In this document: positions 54,901 to 62,076 of the stretch, piece by piece
How positions within the stretch are numbered: the first letter of the stretch is position 1
Layout of the letters: the number at the start of each line of letters is the position of its first letter
Source of the DNA: Salinivirgaceae bacterium
GTDB lineage: Bacteria; Bacteroidota; Bacteroidia; Bacteroidales; SZUA-534
Direction: 5' to 3'
Length of the DNA stretch: 64,000 nucleotides
Assembly: GCA_017527435.1 (NCBI GenBank)
Contig: JAFXQB010000022.1
Span: forward strand, 62,001 to 126,000
The notes under the pieces: model-generated
Seen by the model: the letters and a program-made list of their open reading frames with translations, nothing else
What the model was told of the DNA's origin: nothing
Databases searched by the model: none
Made by a program: the position numbers and the translations under genes

Positions 54901-56619
54901 CTGACATCGGCTGCGGCCGCAATGGGCGTTGTGCCAATGATTATCAGCCGCTCGCCGCTGTGGGGCCCGCTTGGAACGGTCATCTGCTTCGGCCTGCTCA
55001 TCTCGATGGTTCTGGCACTCTTTATCCTGCCGGTTCTGTACGATGTTTCGTACGACGACAAACTGAAGAAACCTGGAATGTGGACCCTACCCTACAACCC
55101 GAAATTTGCAAAATTCGGTATCGTGCTGCTGCTCGTTGGCAGTTCGACACTAATCGCCAATCGCGCTGAAGCACAACCTATTAGTCTGGACTCGCTGAAA
55201 CACGCCGCGCTGCTCAACAATCAGCAAATCAAGCAGTCGGAATTGGAAATTGAAGCCGCCGAGCAGCAGAAGAAGGAAGCCTTCACCAAGCACTTCCCAA
55301 CGGTGAGCGCGGCTGGAGTGGCAATGAAATCGGTCAATCCGCTCATCGATATGGATATGTCGACGGACAATATGCTCTCGTCGAGCCCAACCTACAACGG
55401 AATGATGGAGCAAGCCGCCCAACTGCAGCAGATGCAGGCTTCGGGGCAGATTGAGCAACTGCAGCAGGCCGCAATGGCCGGTAACGCCGAAGCTGCCGCC
55501 AAGCTACAGCAGATTTCGGAACTCTCAACAAAGATGCAGGGAATGCAGTCGATAATGGGTACAATGTCGGAGTTTCTGCCTATCATTCAAGAGATTATCG
55601 AGGATAAGAAGAACAGTCTCGACTATATGAACACCGCCGCCCTGACGGTGGCAATGCCGCTCTACGCCGGCGGCCGAATCTACAACGGCAACAAACTGGC
55701 CGCGCTGGCCGAGGATGTGAGCCATTACAAGAAAGATATGGCCGTTGACGAGGTGATGATTCGCACCGAGGAACTCTACTGGACGCTGCAGTCGCTCATT
55801 GAGAAGGGCAAGACGGTGCAAGAGTACAAGAATATGCTCGACACGCTATACCGCGACGTGAACAACTACGTGGAGGCCGGTCTGGCGCAACGCAACGACC
55901 TGCTGAAGGTTCAACTCAAGCAGAACGAGTTGGAAACCAACTACCGCAAGGTTCAGAACGGCATTGAACTCACCAAACGCGCTATCTGTCAGCACGTTGG
56001 CATTCAGTACACCGACAGCATTGAGTTCGAGCCCGCACGTTTCGACCGTCTTGTGGAGGTCAGCCAATCGTCGACCGAGGAGTTGGTTGAAGGCCGCAAG
56101 GAATATCAGTTGCTGAACAAGGCTGTGGAGGCACAGGAGTTGCAGAAGAAGATGATTCGAGGCGAGTATATGCCGCAGGTGGCCGTGGCTGGCGCGGGCT
56201 ATTGGCTCGATATGATGGACAACCGCTCGACCAACGCCCTGGGAATGCTCACCGTGACCATTCCGCTCACCGACTGGTGGGGCGGCAGCCACAAAATCAA
56301 GCAGCAGAACGTGAAACTTGAGCAGGCGCGTATGCAACTGAGCGAAAAAACCGAACTGATGAACCTGCAAATCCGCCAAATGACCGACGAATTGAGCGTG
56401 AACGATTTTCAGATTTCAGTCTCGCAAAAATCAGTCGACCAAGCGCAAGAGAATCTGACCGTGAGCCAGAACAACTATCAGGCAGGCGTCATTGGCATAT
56501 CGGATTTGCTTGAGGCACAGGCCGTTTACCAGCAAGCCAAAGACAACCTGACAGAAGCCAACTGCAACTATCAGATTGTCGCAGCGAAGTATTTGGTGAT
56601 AACGGGAAACTATAAATAA
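51997..56619 (+). CDS. RND efflux permease fused to a TolC-family outer-membrane channel
   Basis: 1540 residues in one open frame. Residues 1 to about 1030 are a full RND permease (12 helices, two large periplasmic loops); the TM4 proton-relay motif reads LGMIVD403-N404-SIVVIDN, with Asn at the second acidic position of AcrB-type pumps. A hydrophobic segment (FGIVLLLVGSSTLIA, about 1037-1051) ends in A1057-E-A1059|Q, a good signal-peptidase I site. From 1060 a TolC/OEP domain of two helical-hairpin repeats follows, with an extra Gln/Met-rich insert (about 1130-1190). Cleavage after AEA could release a normal TolC. Substrates are unknown. Confidence 0.92.
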   Translation: MKITFIERAMRNNTVVITIVLSLMLVGIVALIKMPRNEMPVFTIRQGLVVGVYPGASSEQVAEQLTTAVENYTFGYKEVKKSGTYSYSREGMMYMFVELTADCKDADEFWSKYKHGLDQLKSTLPSGVLMLFANSDFGDTSALLITLSSDNHTYKDLELQLKKLEAEVRKIPATSKVKHVGLQKEKIFVNVDPDKLNEYNIKSLSLLSAFQANGLVGYAGNIDDGETQLNMHFGENFESEKDLAEQIVYSDPDGNVVRLKDIATIERRYEDPDSYIKQNGRKTILLSLEMQNGNNIVEYGEAVDKAIETFKAQLPDGIDVEKISELPKYVKESVNDFMREFLIAIVCVICVTMLLLPLRVASVAGITVPISVLITLAVLYFCGITLEMVSLASLILVLGMIVDNSIVVIDNHVEMIDHGLSPWHSAIKSAKELSGSVIVATIAIICVYVPLGFMIPGSAGEFLEIIPTVVAIALVISVIVALLMVPYLNFVFIKKGLKKNSENEGETKQRRSFLDVMQGVYDRLLERSFKHRGLMILATLAIIGVSLWGFTTIDQELFPKMERNQFAVEIYLPTGSSLKQTEVVVDSVEKLLLNDSRVTNVTSFIGTSSPRFHTVYAPKMPAPNFGQLLVNTVSNQATKDIVRDYETTYSDRFAEAHVKWKILAMQFTSSPIEIRISSDSINDIHKVEKQIFEIVNRTDGIGWARTDWDQMQQNVRIDVDRDKANRMGISKSLIATSLLAGFNSLPLTTIWEGDYPVDVELTMKNEGETDGIESLENKYIMSPKTFTTVPLRSIATLRPEWNEGTVVHRNGVPTLTIVIDEKPGYVASNILNEMMPQIAALDLPVGTSISYGGDYEGTEEVFVPMGIALGLSIILIFFVLLFQFKKFKVVLLIMSGMLMTIPGAVIGLKLMGYPFSITAFVGITSLCGMIVRNGIILIDYARELRDKEKLTVREAAIAAGKRRMRPIFLTSAAAAMGVVPMIISRSPLWGPLGTVICFGLLISMVLALFILPVLYDVSYDDKLKKPGMWTLPYNPKFAKFGIVLLLVGSSTLIANRAEAQPISLDSLKHAALLNNQQIKQSELEIEAAEQQKKEAFTKHFPTVSAAGVAMKSVNPLIDMDMSTDNMLSSSPTYNGMMEQAAQLQQMQASGQIEQLQQAAMAGNAEAAAKLQQISELSTKMQGMQSIMGTMSEFLPIIQEIIEDKKNSLDYMNTAALTVAMPLYAGGRIYNGNKLAALAEDVSHYKKDMAVDEVMIRTEELYWTLQSLIEKGKTVQEYKNMLDTLYRDVNNYVEAGLAQRNDLLKVQLKQNELETNYRKVQNGIELTKRAICQHVGIQYTDSIEFEPARFDRLVEVSQSSTEELVEGRKEYQLLNKAVEAQELQKKMIRGEYMPQVAVAGAGYWLDMMDNRSTNALGMLTVTIPLTDWWGGSHKIKQQNVKLEQARMQLSEKTELMNLQIRQMTDELSVNDFQISVSQKSVDQAQENLTVSQNNYQAGVIGISDLLEAQAVYQQAKDNLTEANCNYQIVAAKYLVITGNYK

Positions 56620-56640
56620 ACAATGTTTTTATAAAACAGA

Positions 56641-56676
56641 AAAACTCTCAAAGCCATTGACTTTGAGAGTTTTTTT
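56641..56676. terminator. Bidirectional terminator between the efflux operon and tRNA-Arg
   Basis: AACTCTCAAAG pairs with CTTTGAGAGTT around CCATTGA-type loop sequence, with A and T runs outside. It ends the plus-strand efflux transcript and lies right after the 3' end of the minus-strand tRNA. Confidence 0.85.
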
Positions 56677-56752
56677 GGTGATTCGGTTGGGATTCGAACC
56701 CAAGACCCACAGCTTAGAAGGCTGTTGCTCTATCCAGCTGAGCTACCGAACC
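56676..56752 (-). tRNA. tRNA-Arg (anticodon TCT)
   Basis: The minus strand gives a complete cloverleaf: acceptor GGTTCGG pairing with CCGAATC (one G-T), D-arm GCTCAGCTGGATAGAGC, anticodon arm CAGCC-TTCTAAG-CTG with TCT, T-arm with GGTTCGAATCC, discriminator A and an encoded CCA. It reads AGA/AGG codons. Confidence 0.95.
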
Positions 56753-56982
56753 ATCATTTACTTTTGCGGGCGCAAAAATAAGCCATAATCTCGCCTTTCC
56801 AAAAAAAATCTTTACCATTGGCAATCAAAATTTTGAGCAATAGTTCATCGCAACATATTTTATAATACTCTTTGATTATCAAGCGTCAATAGATTTACAA
56901 TAGCATTCCTTTGCAAGTTTTCCCCTAAAACTTATTACCAATCACATACATTTATTATTATTACGCACAAATTTTTACAAAA

Positions 56983-58200
56983 ATGAAACCACTAAACAAA
57001 ATCATCAGTTGCTGCCTTGTGGCAGCTGCCATTTTGGGCACTTCGTGCCAATCATCAACAGTGAAACAGGCTGACAATCAGCGCTGGGTTGGAACCTGGG
57101 GAACGGCCGTGCAACTCACCGAGCCGCACAACTGCCCACCCGAGCCGGGAATCAGCGGCAACACCATCCGCCAGAAAATCCGAGTGTCGATTGGTGGCGA
57201 AACCGTGCGCTTGAAACTATCGAACGAGTTTGGCAACGACGTGCTGAAAATTGCAGCTGTTAGCCTCGCTCCCGCCCTCGAAGGCAGCAAGATTGACGCC
57301 GCAAAGGCCGTGAACGTGCTGTTCGGAGGAAAGCAGGCCATCGATATTGAAAAAGGCCAGTCGGTGATTTCCGACGCTCTGCCATTTACACTGACACCGC
57401 GTATGGACGTGGCCGTGACCATTGCCTACACCTTTGTGCCGAGCGACATTACGGGCCACCCAGGCTCACGCACCACTTCGTACATTCTGACAGGTAACGA
57501 ACTGAATAACACCGATTTTGCCGATGCCGTCACCACCGACCATTGGTACACCATTGAGCGCCTCGACGTGGTGGCCGACGAACCCACGGCTGCCATTGCC
57601 ATTGTGGGCAACTCAATCACCGACGGTCGCGGCTCGACGACCAATCAGGTCAACCGCTGGACCGACGTCTTCTCTGAGCGCCTGCTGGCCAATCCCGCCA
57701 CAAGCAAACTCGCCGTGCTCAATATGGGCATTGGCGGCAACTGCATCATTCGCGGCGGACTGGGCCCCAACGCTTCGGTGCGCTTCAACCGCGATGTGAT
57801 TGAGCAGCCTGGCGTTAAGTATGTCATTGTGTTTGAAGGCGTTAACGATATAGGCTACTCGCCAAATCCGTCGGCAACTGAAAAAGAACTGATTGACGCC
57901 TACTCGAAGATGATTGACACGGCGCACGCCCACGGACTGAAGATTTTCGGCGCCACCGTAACGCCGTTCAAAGAGTGCTTCTACGGCTCGCCCGAGAAGG
58001 AAGAGTGCCGTCTGGCCGTGAACAACTGGATTCGCACCTGCGGCAAGTTCGATGCCGTAATCGACTTTGAGAAAGCCATTTGCAGCGATTCGGACACCAC
58101 CGTGATGAACCCCAATCTGCACGACAACGACAACCTGCACCCCAACGCCAACGGACACAAGGCTCTGGGCGAGTTTGTTGATTTGGGGCTGTTTGAGTAA
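56983..58200 (+). CDS. SGNH/GDSL-family hydrolase lipoprotein (probable carbohydrate esterase)
   Basis: 405 residues with a lipoprotein signal (AAAILGTSCQSS). An N-terminal beta-sandwich-like region (about 35-195) precedes the SGNH domain: block I AIVGNS211ITDG (Asn where GDS has Asp), block II GIGGN, block III FEGVNDIGYS and block V D383-N-L-H386-P. The catalytic triad Ser211/Asp383/His386 is intact. Its place just before a GH43 gene suggests it removes acetyl or other esters from xylan, but the substrate is inference. Confidence 0.88.
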   Translation: MKPLNKIISCCLVAAAILGTSCQSSTVKQADNQRWVGTWGTAVQLTEPHNCPPEPGISGNTIRQKIRVSIGGETVRLKLSNEFGNDVLKIAAVSLAPALEGSKIDAAKAVNVLFGGKQAIDIEKGQSVISDALPFTLTPRMDVAVTIAYTFVPSDITGHPGSRTTSYILTGNELNNTDFADAVTTDHWYTIERLDVVADEPTAAIAIVGNSITDGRGSTTNQVNRWTDVFSERLLANPATSKLAVLNMGIGGNCIIRGGLGPNASVRFNRDVIEQPGVKYVIVFEGVNDIGYSPNPSATEKELIDAYSKMIDTAHAHGLKIFGATVTPFKECFYGSPEKEECRLAVNNWIRTCGKFDAVIDFEKAICSDSDTTVMNPNLHDNDNLHPNANGHKALGEFVDLGLFE

Positions 58201-58259
58201 AGTGTAGAGAGTAGAGTGTAAAGAGTAAAGGTTTAGAAAGATGGAGTGACATTAGTTGT

Positions 58260-58358
58260 CTCAACAAGCGAAGCAACTAAACTTCTCAACAAGCGAAGCA
58301 ACTAAACTTCTCAACAAGCGAAGCAACTAAACTTCTCAACAGCGAAGCGACTAAACTT
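58260..58358. repeat. 25-bp tandem repeat array, four copies
   Basis: Three identical head-to-tail units begin CTCAACAAGCGAAGCAACTA (58260-58334); a fourth is 24 bp with changes (58335-58358). An 18-bp part of the fourth unit recurs inverted at 19629-19646. Confidence 0.9.
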
Positions 58359-58403
58359 TTAACAATTCACCGATTATCCAATTCACCGATTAAACAAAAC
58401 AAA

Positions 58404-60026
58404 ATGAAACACCTATCAATCATCCTGTTAGCCGCTGCCGCGATAATGTGCGGATGCAACGGCCAGAAAAGTGCAAGCACCGAAACGGGCTTCACCAACC
58501 CGATGATTTGGGCCGATGTGCCCGATATGTCGATGATGCGCGTGGGCGACACATATTATATGAGTAGCACCACGATGCATATGAACCCAGGCGTGCCAAT
58601 TATGAAGTCGAAAGACCTGAGCAACTGGCAGATAGCGGGCTACGCATACGAGACTCTGGGCGACCAGGACGAGACGATGCTCTTGAACGGCAAAAACACC
58701 TACGGCAAAGGCTCGTGGGCAAGTTGCATTCGCTACGTTGGCGGCAAATTCTTTGTCAGCACCTTCGACCAGGTGACGGGCAAAACCTACTTTTTCACCA
58801 CCGACAACATTGAGAATGGCACGTGGGAACGCCACGAGTTCCGTCCTTCGCACCACGACCATACCATTGTGTTTGAAGAAGATGGACACATTTATATGAT
58901 AAACGGCGGCGGCAAAATCTTCATTCGCGAAGTTGAGCCCGATTTCAGCGGAATCAAGCCAGAATCAGAGAAGGTTCTGATTGAGAACGCTGGTCTGCCC
59001 GCAGGCGAAAACCTGATGCTTGGCGCCGAAGGCTCGCAGATGTTCAAAATCAACGGCAAATACTATCTGTTCAACATTTGCTGGCCGCGCGGCGGTGTGC
59101 GCACCGTTATCTGCCACCGCGCCGACAGTTTGTTCGGCCCGTACGAAGGCCGCGTTGTGCTGCAGGACAAGGGGGTGGCTCAGGGCGGACTCATTGACAC
59201 GCCCGACGGCCGCTGGTTCGCCTACCTGTTCGGCGACCGTGGCGCTGTGGGCCGTATCCCCTACCTTGTTCCCGTTGTTTGGGAAGATGGTTGGCCAGTT
59301 CTGGGTGTCGATGGCAAAGTGCCCGAAACACTCGACCTGCCAGCAAACGGCAGCCTGATTCCAGGCATTGTCGATAGCGATGAGTTCGACGGTGACCAGC
59401 CGAAAATTGTCTGGCAGTGGAACCACAACCCCGTTAACAGCCTCTGGACGATGAGCGAGCGCAAAGGCTTTATCCGCTTCCGCACCGACCGCACCGACAC
59501 TCTGTTCACCCAGAGCCGCAATATGCTCACGCAGCGCACCATTGGCCCGAAATGCTCGGGCAGCGCCTGTCTCGATGCCTCGAACCTGAAGGACGGCGAT
59601 GTTGCGGGACTTGCCCTGCTGGCTGGAAAATTCGGCTTTGTGGCCATTCAGAACGATGGCGACAAGAAATCGATTGTGATGGTTAACAACCAGCCCGAAG
59701 CCAACAGCAACGGTGCACCCTGGCCGCCACGCCGCGGCGTTCAGCACGTTGTGGCAAGCGTTCCTGTCGATGCCAGCACCGTCTATTTCAAAGCCGACTG
59801 CGACTTCAGCCGCATTGCCGACGAGAGCGCCATTGGCAGCCACGGCGTTGACAAGGCCGTCTTCCACTACTCGCTCGACGGCAAGCAGTGGAATCAAATC
59901 GGCGACACCCTGCCAATGTCGTACAGCCTCGACCACTTTATGGGCCAGCGCTACGCACTCTTCTTCTACTCTACCAAAGAGCCCGGCGGCTATGCCGATT
60001 TCGATTGGTTCAGGATTAGTGAGTAA
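58404..60026 (+). CDS. Glycoside hydrolase family 43 lipoprotein (beta-xylosidase/arabinofuranosidase type)
   Basis: 540 residues with lipoprotein signal AAAIMCGCNG. The five-blade propeller catalytic domain (about 30-320) holds the expected acidic triad: base D41 in WADVPDMSM, modulator D152 in HHDHTIVF and acid E209 in LGAEGSQMF. A C-terminal beta-sandwich domain (about 335-540) is typical of GH43 enzymes that act on xylo-oligosaccharides. It follows the SGNH esterase after a tandem-repeat leader. It likely acts with the GH67 and esterase in glucuronoarabinoxylan breakdown. Confidence 0.92.
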   Translation: MKHLSIILLAAAAIMCGCNGQKSASTETGFTNPMIWADVPDMSMMRVGDTYYMSSTTMHMNPGVPIMKSKDLSNWQIAGYAYETLGDQDETMLLNGKNTYGKGSWASCIRYVGGKFFVSTFDQVTGKTYFFTTDNIENGTWERHEFRPSHHDHTIVFEEDGHIYMINGGGKIFIREVEPDFSGIKPESEKVLIENAGLPAGENLMLGAEGSQMFKINGKYYLFNICWPRGGVRTVICHRADSLFGPYEGRVVLQDKGVAQGGLIDTPDGRWFAYLFGDRGAVGRIPYLVPVVWEDGWPVLGVDGKVPETLDLPANGSLIPGIVDSDEFDGDQPKIVWQWNHNPVNSLWTMSERKGFIRFRTDRTDTLFTQSRNMLTQRTIGPKCSGSACLDASNLKDGDVAGLALLAGKFGFVAIQNDGDKKSIVMVNNQPEANSNGAPWPPRRGVQHVVASVPVDASTVYFKADCDFSRIADESAIGSHGVDKAVFHYSLDGKQWNQIGDTLPMSYSLDHFMGQRYALFFYSTKEPGGYADFDWFRISE

Positions 60027-60045
60027 ACCGAAAAAACACGATACA

Positions 60046-60076
60046 AAAAAGGTGAGTCAGAACGACTCACCTTTTT
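60046..60076. terminator. Bidirectional Rho-independent terminator after GH43
   Basis: AAAAGGTGAGTC pairs perfectly with GACTCACCTTTT around AGAAC, with outer A and T runs. It can serve the GH43 transcript and the convergent LRR gene (stop at 60098). Confidence 0.88.
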
Positions 60077-60097
60077 ATTTTGTTGAGATTGCATGTG

Positions 60098-60919
60098 TTA
60101 TTTATCACCTTTGTATCCCCAAATAACAGGGCGGTTATTTGGATTCCAATCCTTGTCCCACTCTTCTGGTTTTGAATCGGCTTCACAATGGATTGTTAGA
60201 TTTTTGCAATCGGAAAAAGCATTTTTACCGATACTAATGACAGATTTTGGAATAGTTATCGATGTTAAACGCTGACAATTATTGAACGCATAAGCACCAA
60301 TAGTCGTTACAGAATTAGAAATGTTTACCGAAGTTAGACTAGTACAATCAGCGAATGCCACTTTGCCAATATTAATAACAGAATTTGGAATGATTATTGA
60401 AGTTAAACCTTTGCAATTGTAAAATGCACAATTACCGATATTTACAACAGATTTAGGGATTGTTAATGAATCTAAAGCGACACACCCACAAAACATATAA
60501 TCGCTAATACTTGTAATTGAATCTGAAATAATAATCTTTTTTAGACTATTACAATTATAAAATGCATGTGTGCCGATGCTTGTTACACTATTGGGTATTA
60601 TCACACTAACCAGCCTTGGAAGTTCTGCAAACGCTCTATCGTTCAATGCTGTAAAAACATATTTTCTTCCTTTCGTTGTATATAACACCGAATCAATTAT
60701 AATAATATCATCATATTTAGCCATATATCCGCCCTCAACCGATACTTCGAAATGTTTGTCATCATTTCTTTTTGTTATTGTACAGAGTAGATCACCATAC
60801 GGGAATTGGTCGTTATACACATATATTGACCCCCCCATATCAACTGGCGGCATCGTGCCTTGCGCCTTAATCTGCGTAGTAAACATCACTATCAGCAAAA
60901 TGAATAACAGTTTTTTCAT
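60098..60919 (-). CDS. Short BspA-type LRR_5 secreted protein
   Basis: 273 residues from ATG 60919 (the frame extends two codons to a TTG). A signal peptide (ending TTQIKAQG) precedes a beta-rich N-terminal domain and five or six LRR_5 repeats with consensus LTSxxIPNSVxxIGxxAFxxC. It lacks the T9SS-like tail of the LRR protein at 24274 and ends shortly after the last repeat with PEEWDKDWNPNNRPVIWGYKG, so how it is retained is unclear. Ligand unknown. Confidence 0.85.
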   Translation of the reverse strand: MKKLLFILLIVMFTTQIKAQGTMPPVDMGGSIYVYNDQFPYGDLLCTITKRNDDKHFEVSVEGGYMAKYDDIIIIDSVLYTTKGRKYVFTALNDRAFAELPRLVSVIIPNSVTSIGTHAFYNCNSLKKIIISDSITSISDYMFCGCVALDSLTIPKSVVNIGNCAFYNCKGLTSIIIPNSVINIGKVAFADCTSLTSVNISNSVTTIGAYAFNNCQRLTSITIPKSVISIGKNAFSDCKNLTIHCEADSKPEEWDKDWNPNNRPVIWGYKGDK

Positions 60920-61051
60920 CTTCAAGGAATTATAATCATACCAAAGATATGAGAAAAAACTTCAAGCAGCAAAAGGTGTACTAATCTAGTGATAAACAAA
61001 AAAGCCCACGATTAAGAACCGCAGGCTTTTACCATTGATACAAATTATTTA

Positions 61052-62068
61052 TCAAACAATCAATTCGTTACCAACCTTGCGGGCACGCTCTGGCTTATCA
61101 AGGTTGATGCCGGTGGCAATGCCAATCTCAACAAGCAGATTCCAGCCGGCGCAGAGCATTACGTATGGTTTGAAATCGCCAGCCTCGGGCACGCGGATTG
61201 TCTCGAACGGCGTGTCGTGGTCGGCAATGGCAACGATTTTCAGGCCGACACCCTTTTGAAGCACCTCATGGAATTTCTCAATCTCCTCCTCGATGGGGTC
61301 AATCACAAAGACGACATCACTCGGGCTCATCACCTCCTCAATACCGTGCACAGCATACGTTCCCTCAAGGAAATCCGATTTACGACGGGTTATCTCGTTG
61401 GTTTTCAATGTCAATTCCTCGGCAACACCATCGTTGTAACCCGAGAAATAGATTGTCTCGGCTTGTTTCACAGCGTTTACCACATCCGACGGTATCGACA
61501 GTGTGAGTGCCTTTTCCAACAATTCGGGCAGATTTTTCAGTTCTGCCGATTTGTCAACGCCTTGCAGATTCCAAAGGATTGACTCATAATACAATGCCTG
61601 TTCCACAACGCTCTTTGTGGCGGCCACGGCCTGCTCCCATCCGCAGTTAAGGATGTGGGTGCTGGAGCACGCTTTTGCAATCATTGTGTCGGCGCAAGCG
61701 GTAAGGCCGAAAACGTCTTTTTTGCCCGATTCTGTAAGTTTTTTGGCCAATAGAATCACCTCTTTTGTGCGGCCCGAGTTCGAAGCGCAGCAAACAGTGT
61801 ATTTCGACAAGTCGTACTCATACGACTGGCGCGAGCCGTCGGTCTGCACATTGATGTCCAAGCCCCAGCGTTTGGCCTTGCGCATAGCGTTTTTGGCCGG
61901 GAAAATGCGGCTCGACCCCTCTCCCGTCAAGTAAAGGCGCTGCGATTTTTTAACCTCATCAGCCAGTTTTTTTGTTACAGTCGGGTCGAATTTCCGAACA
62001 GTGTCAATGGTGCCCATCATTTCCTGCACCAACGCATAATCAGCGTATTTTTTATCAGTAAGATTCAT
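61052..62068 (-). CDS. SIS-domain sugar-phosphate isomerase-type protein
   Basis: 338 residues with two SIS domains, related to the isomerase half of GlmS and to AgaS-like proteins. Domain 1 has RLYLTGEGSSRIFPAKNA and CCASNSGRTKEVILLAKKL, where the Ser-rich loops bind the phosphate; domain 2 begins near EQAVAATKS. It is cytoplasmic. It starts 8 bases after the stop of the DUF4954 gene, so the two form an operon. The substrate, possibly a hexosamine phosphate, cannot be told. Confidence 0.87.
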   Translation of the reverse strand: MNLTDKKYADYALVQEMMGTIDTVRKFDPTVTKKLADEVKKSQRLYLTGEGSSRIFPAKNAMRKAKRWGLDINVQTDGSRQSYEYDLSKYTVCCASNSGRTKEVILLAKKLTESGKKDVFGLTACADTMIAKACSSTHILNCGWEQAVAATKSVVEQALYYESILWNLQGVDKSAELKNLPELLEKALTLSIPSDVVNAVKQAETIYFSGYNDGVAEELTLKTNEITRRKSDFLEGTYAVHGIEEVMSPSDVVFVIDPIEEEIEKFHEVLQKGVGLKIVAIADHDTPFETIRVPEAGDFKPYVMLCAGWNLLVEIGIATGINLDKPERARKVGNELIV

Positions 62069-62076
62069 AATCAGTA

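Noticed and set aside
55080..55170. Possible frameshift or lost stop joining RND and TolC genes
   Set aside because: Both domains are in the same frame with no out-of-place residues, and the join contains a sensible signal-like segment. A hidden stop through sequencing error cannot be excluded but is not suggested by the sequence.
58260..58358. CRISPR array
   Set aside because: The 25-bp units are directly adjacent with no spacers, and no cas gene is present.
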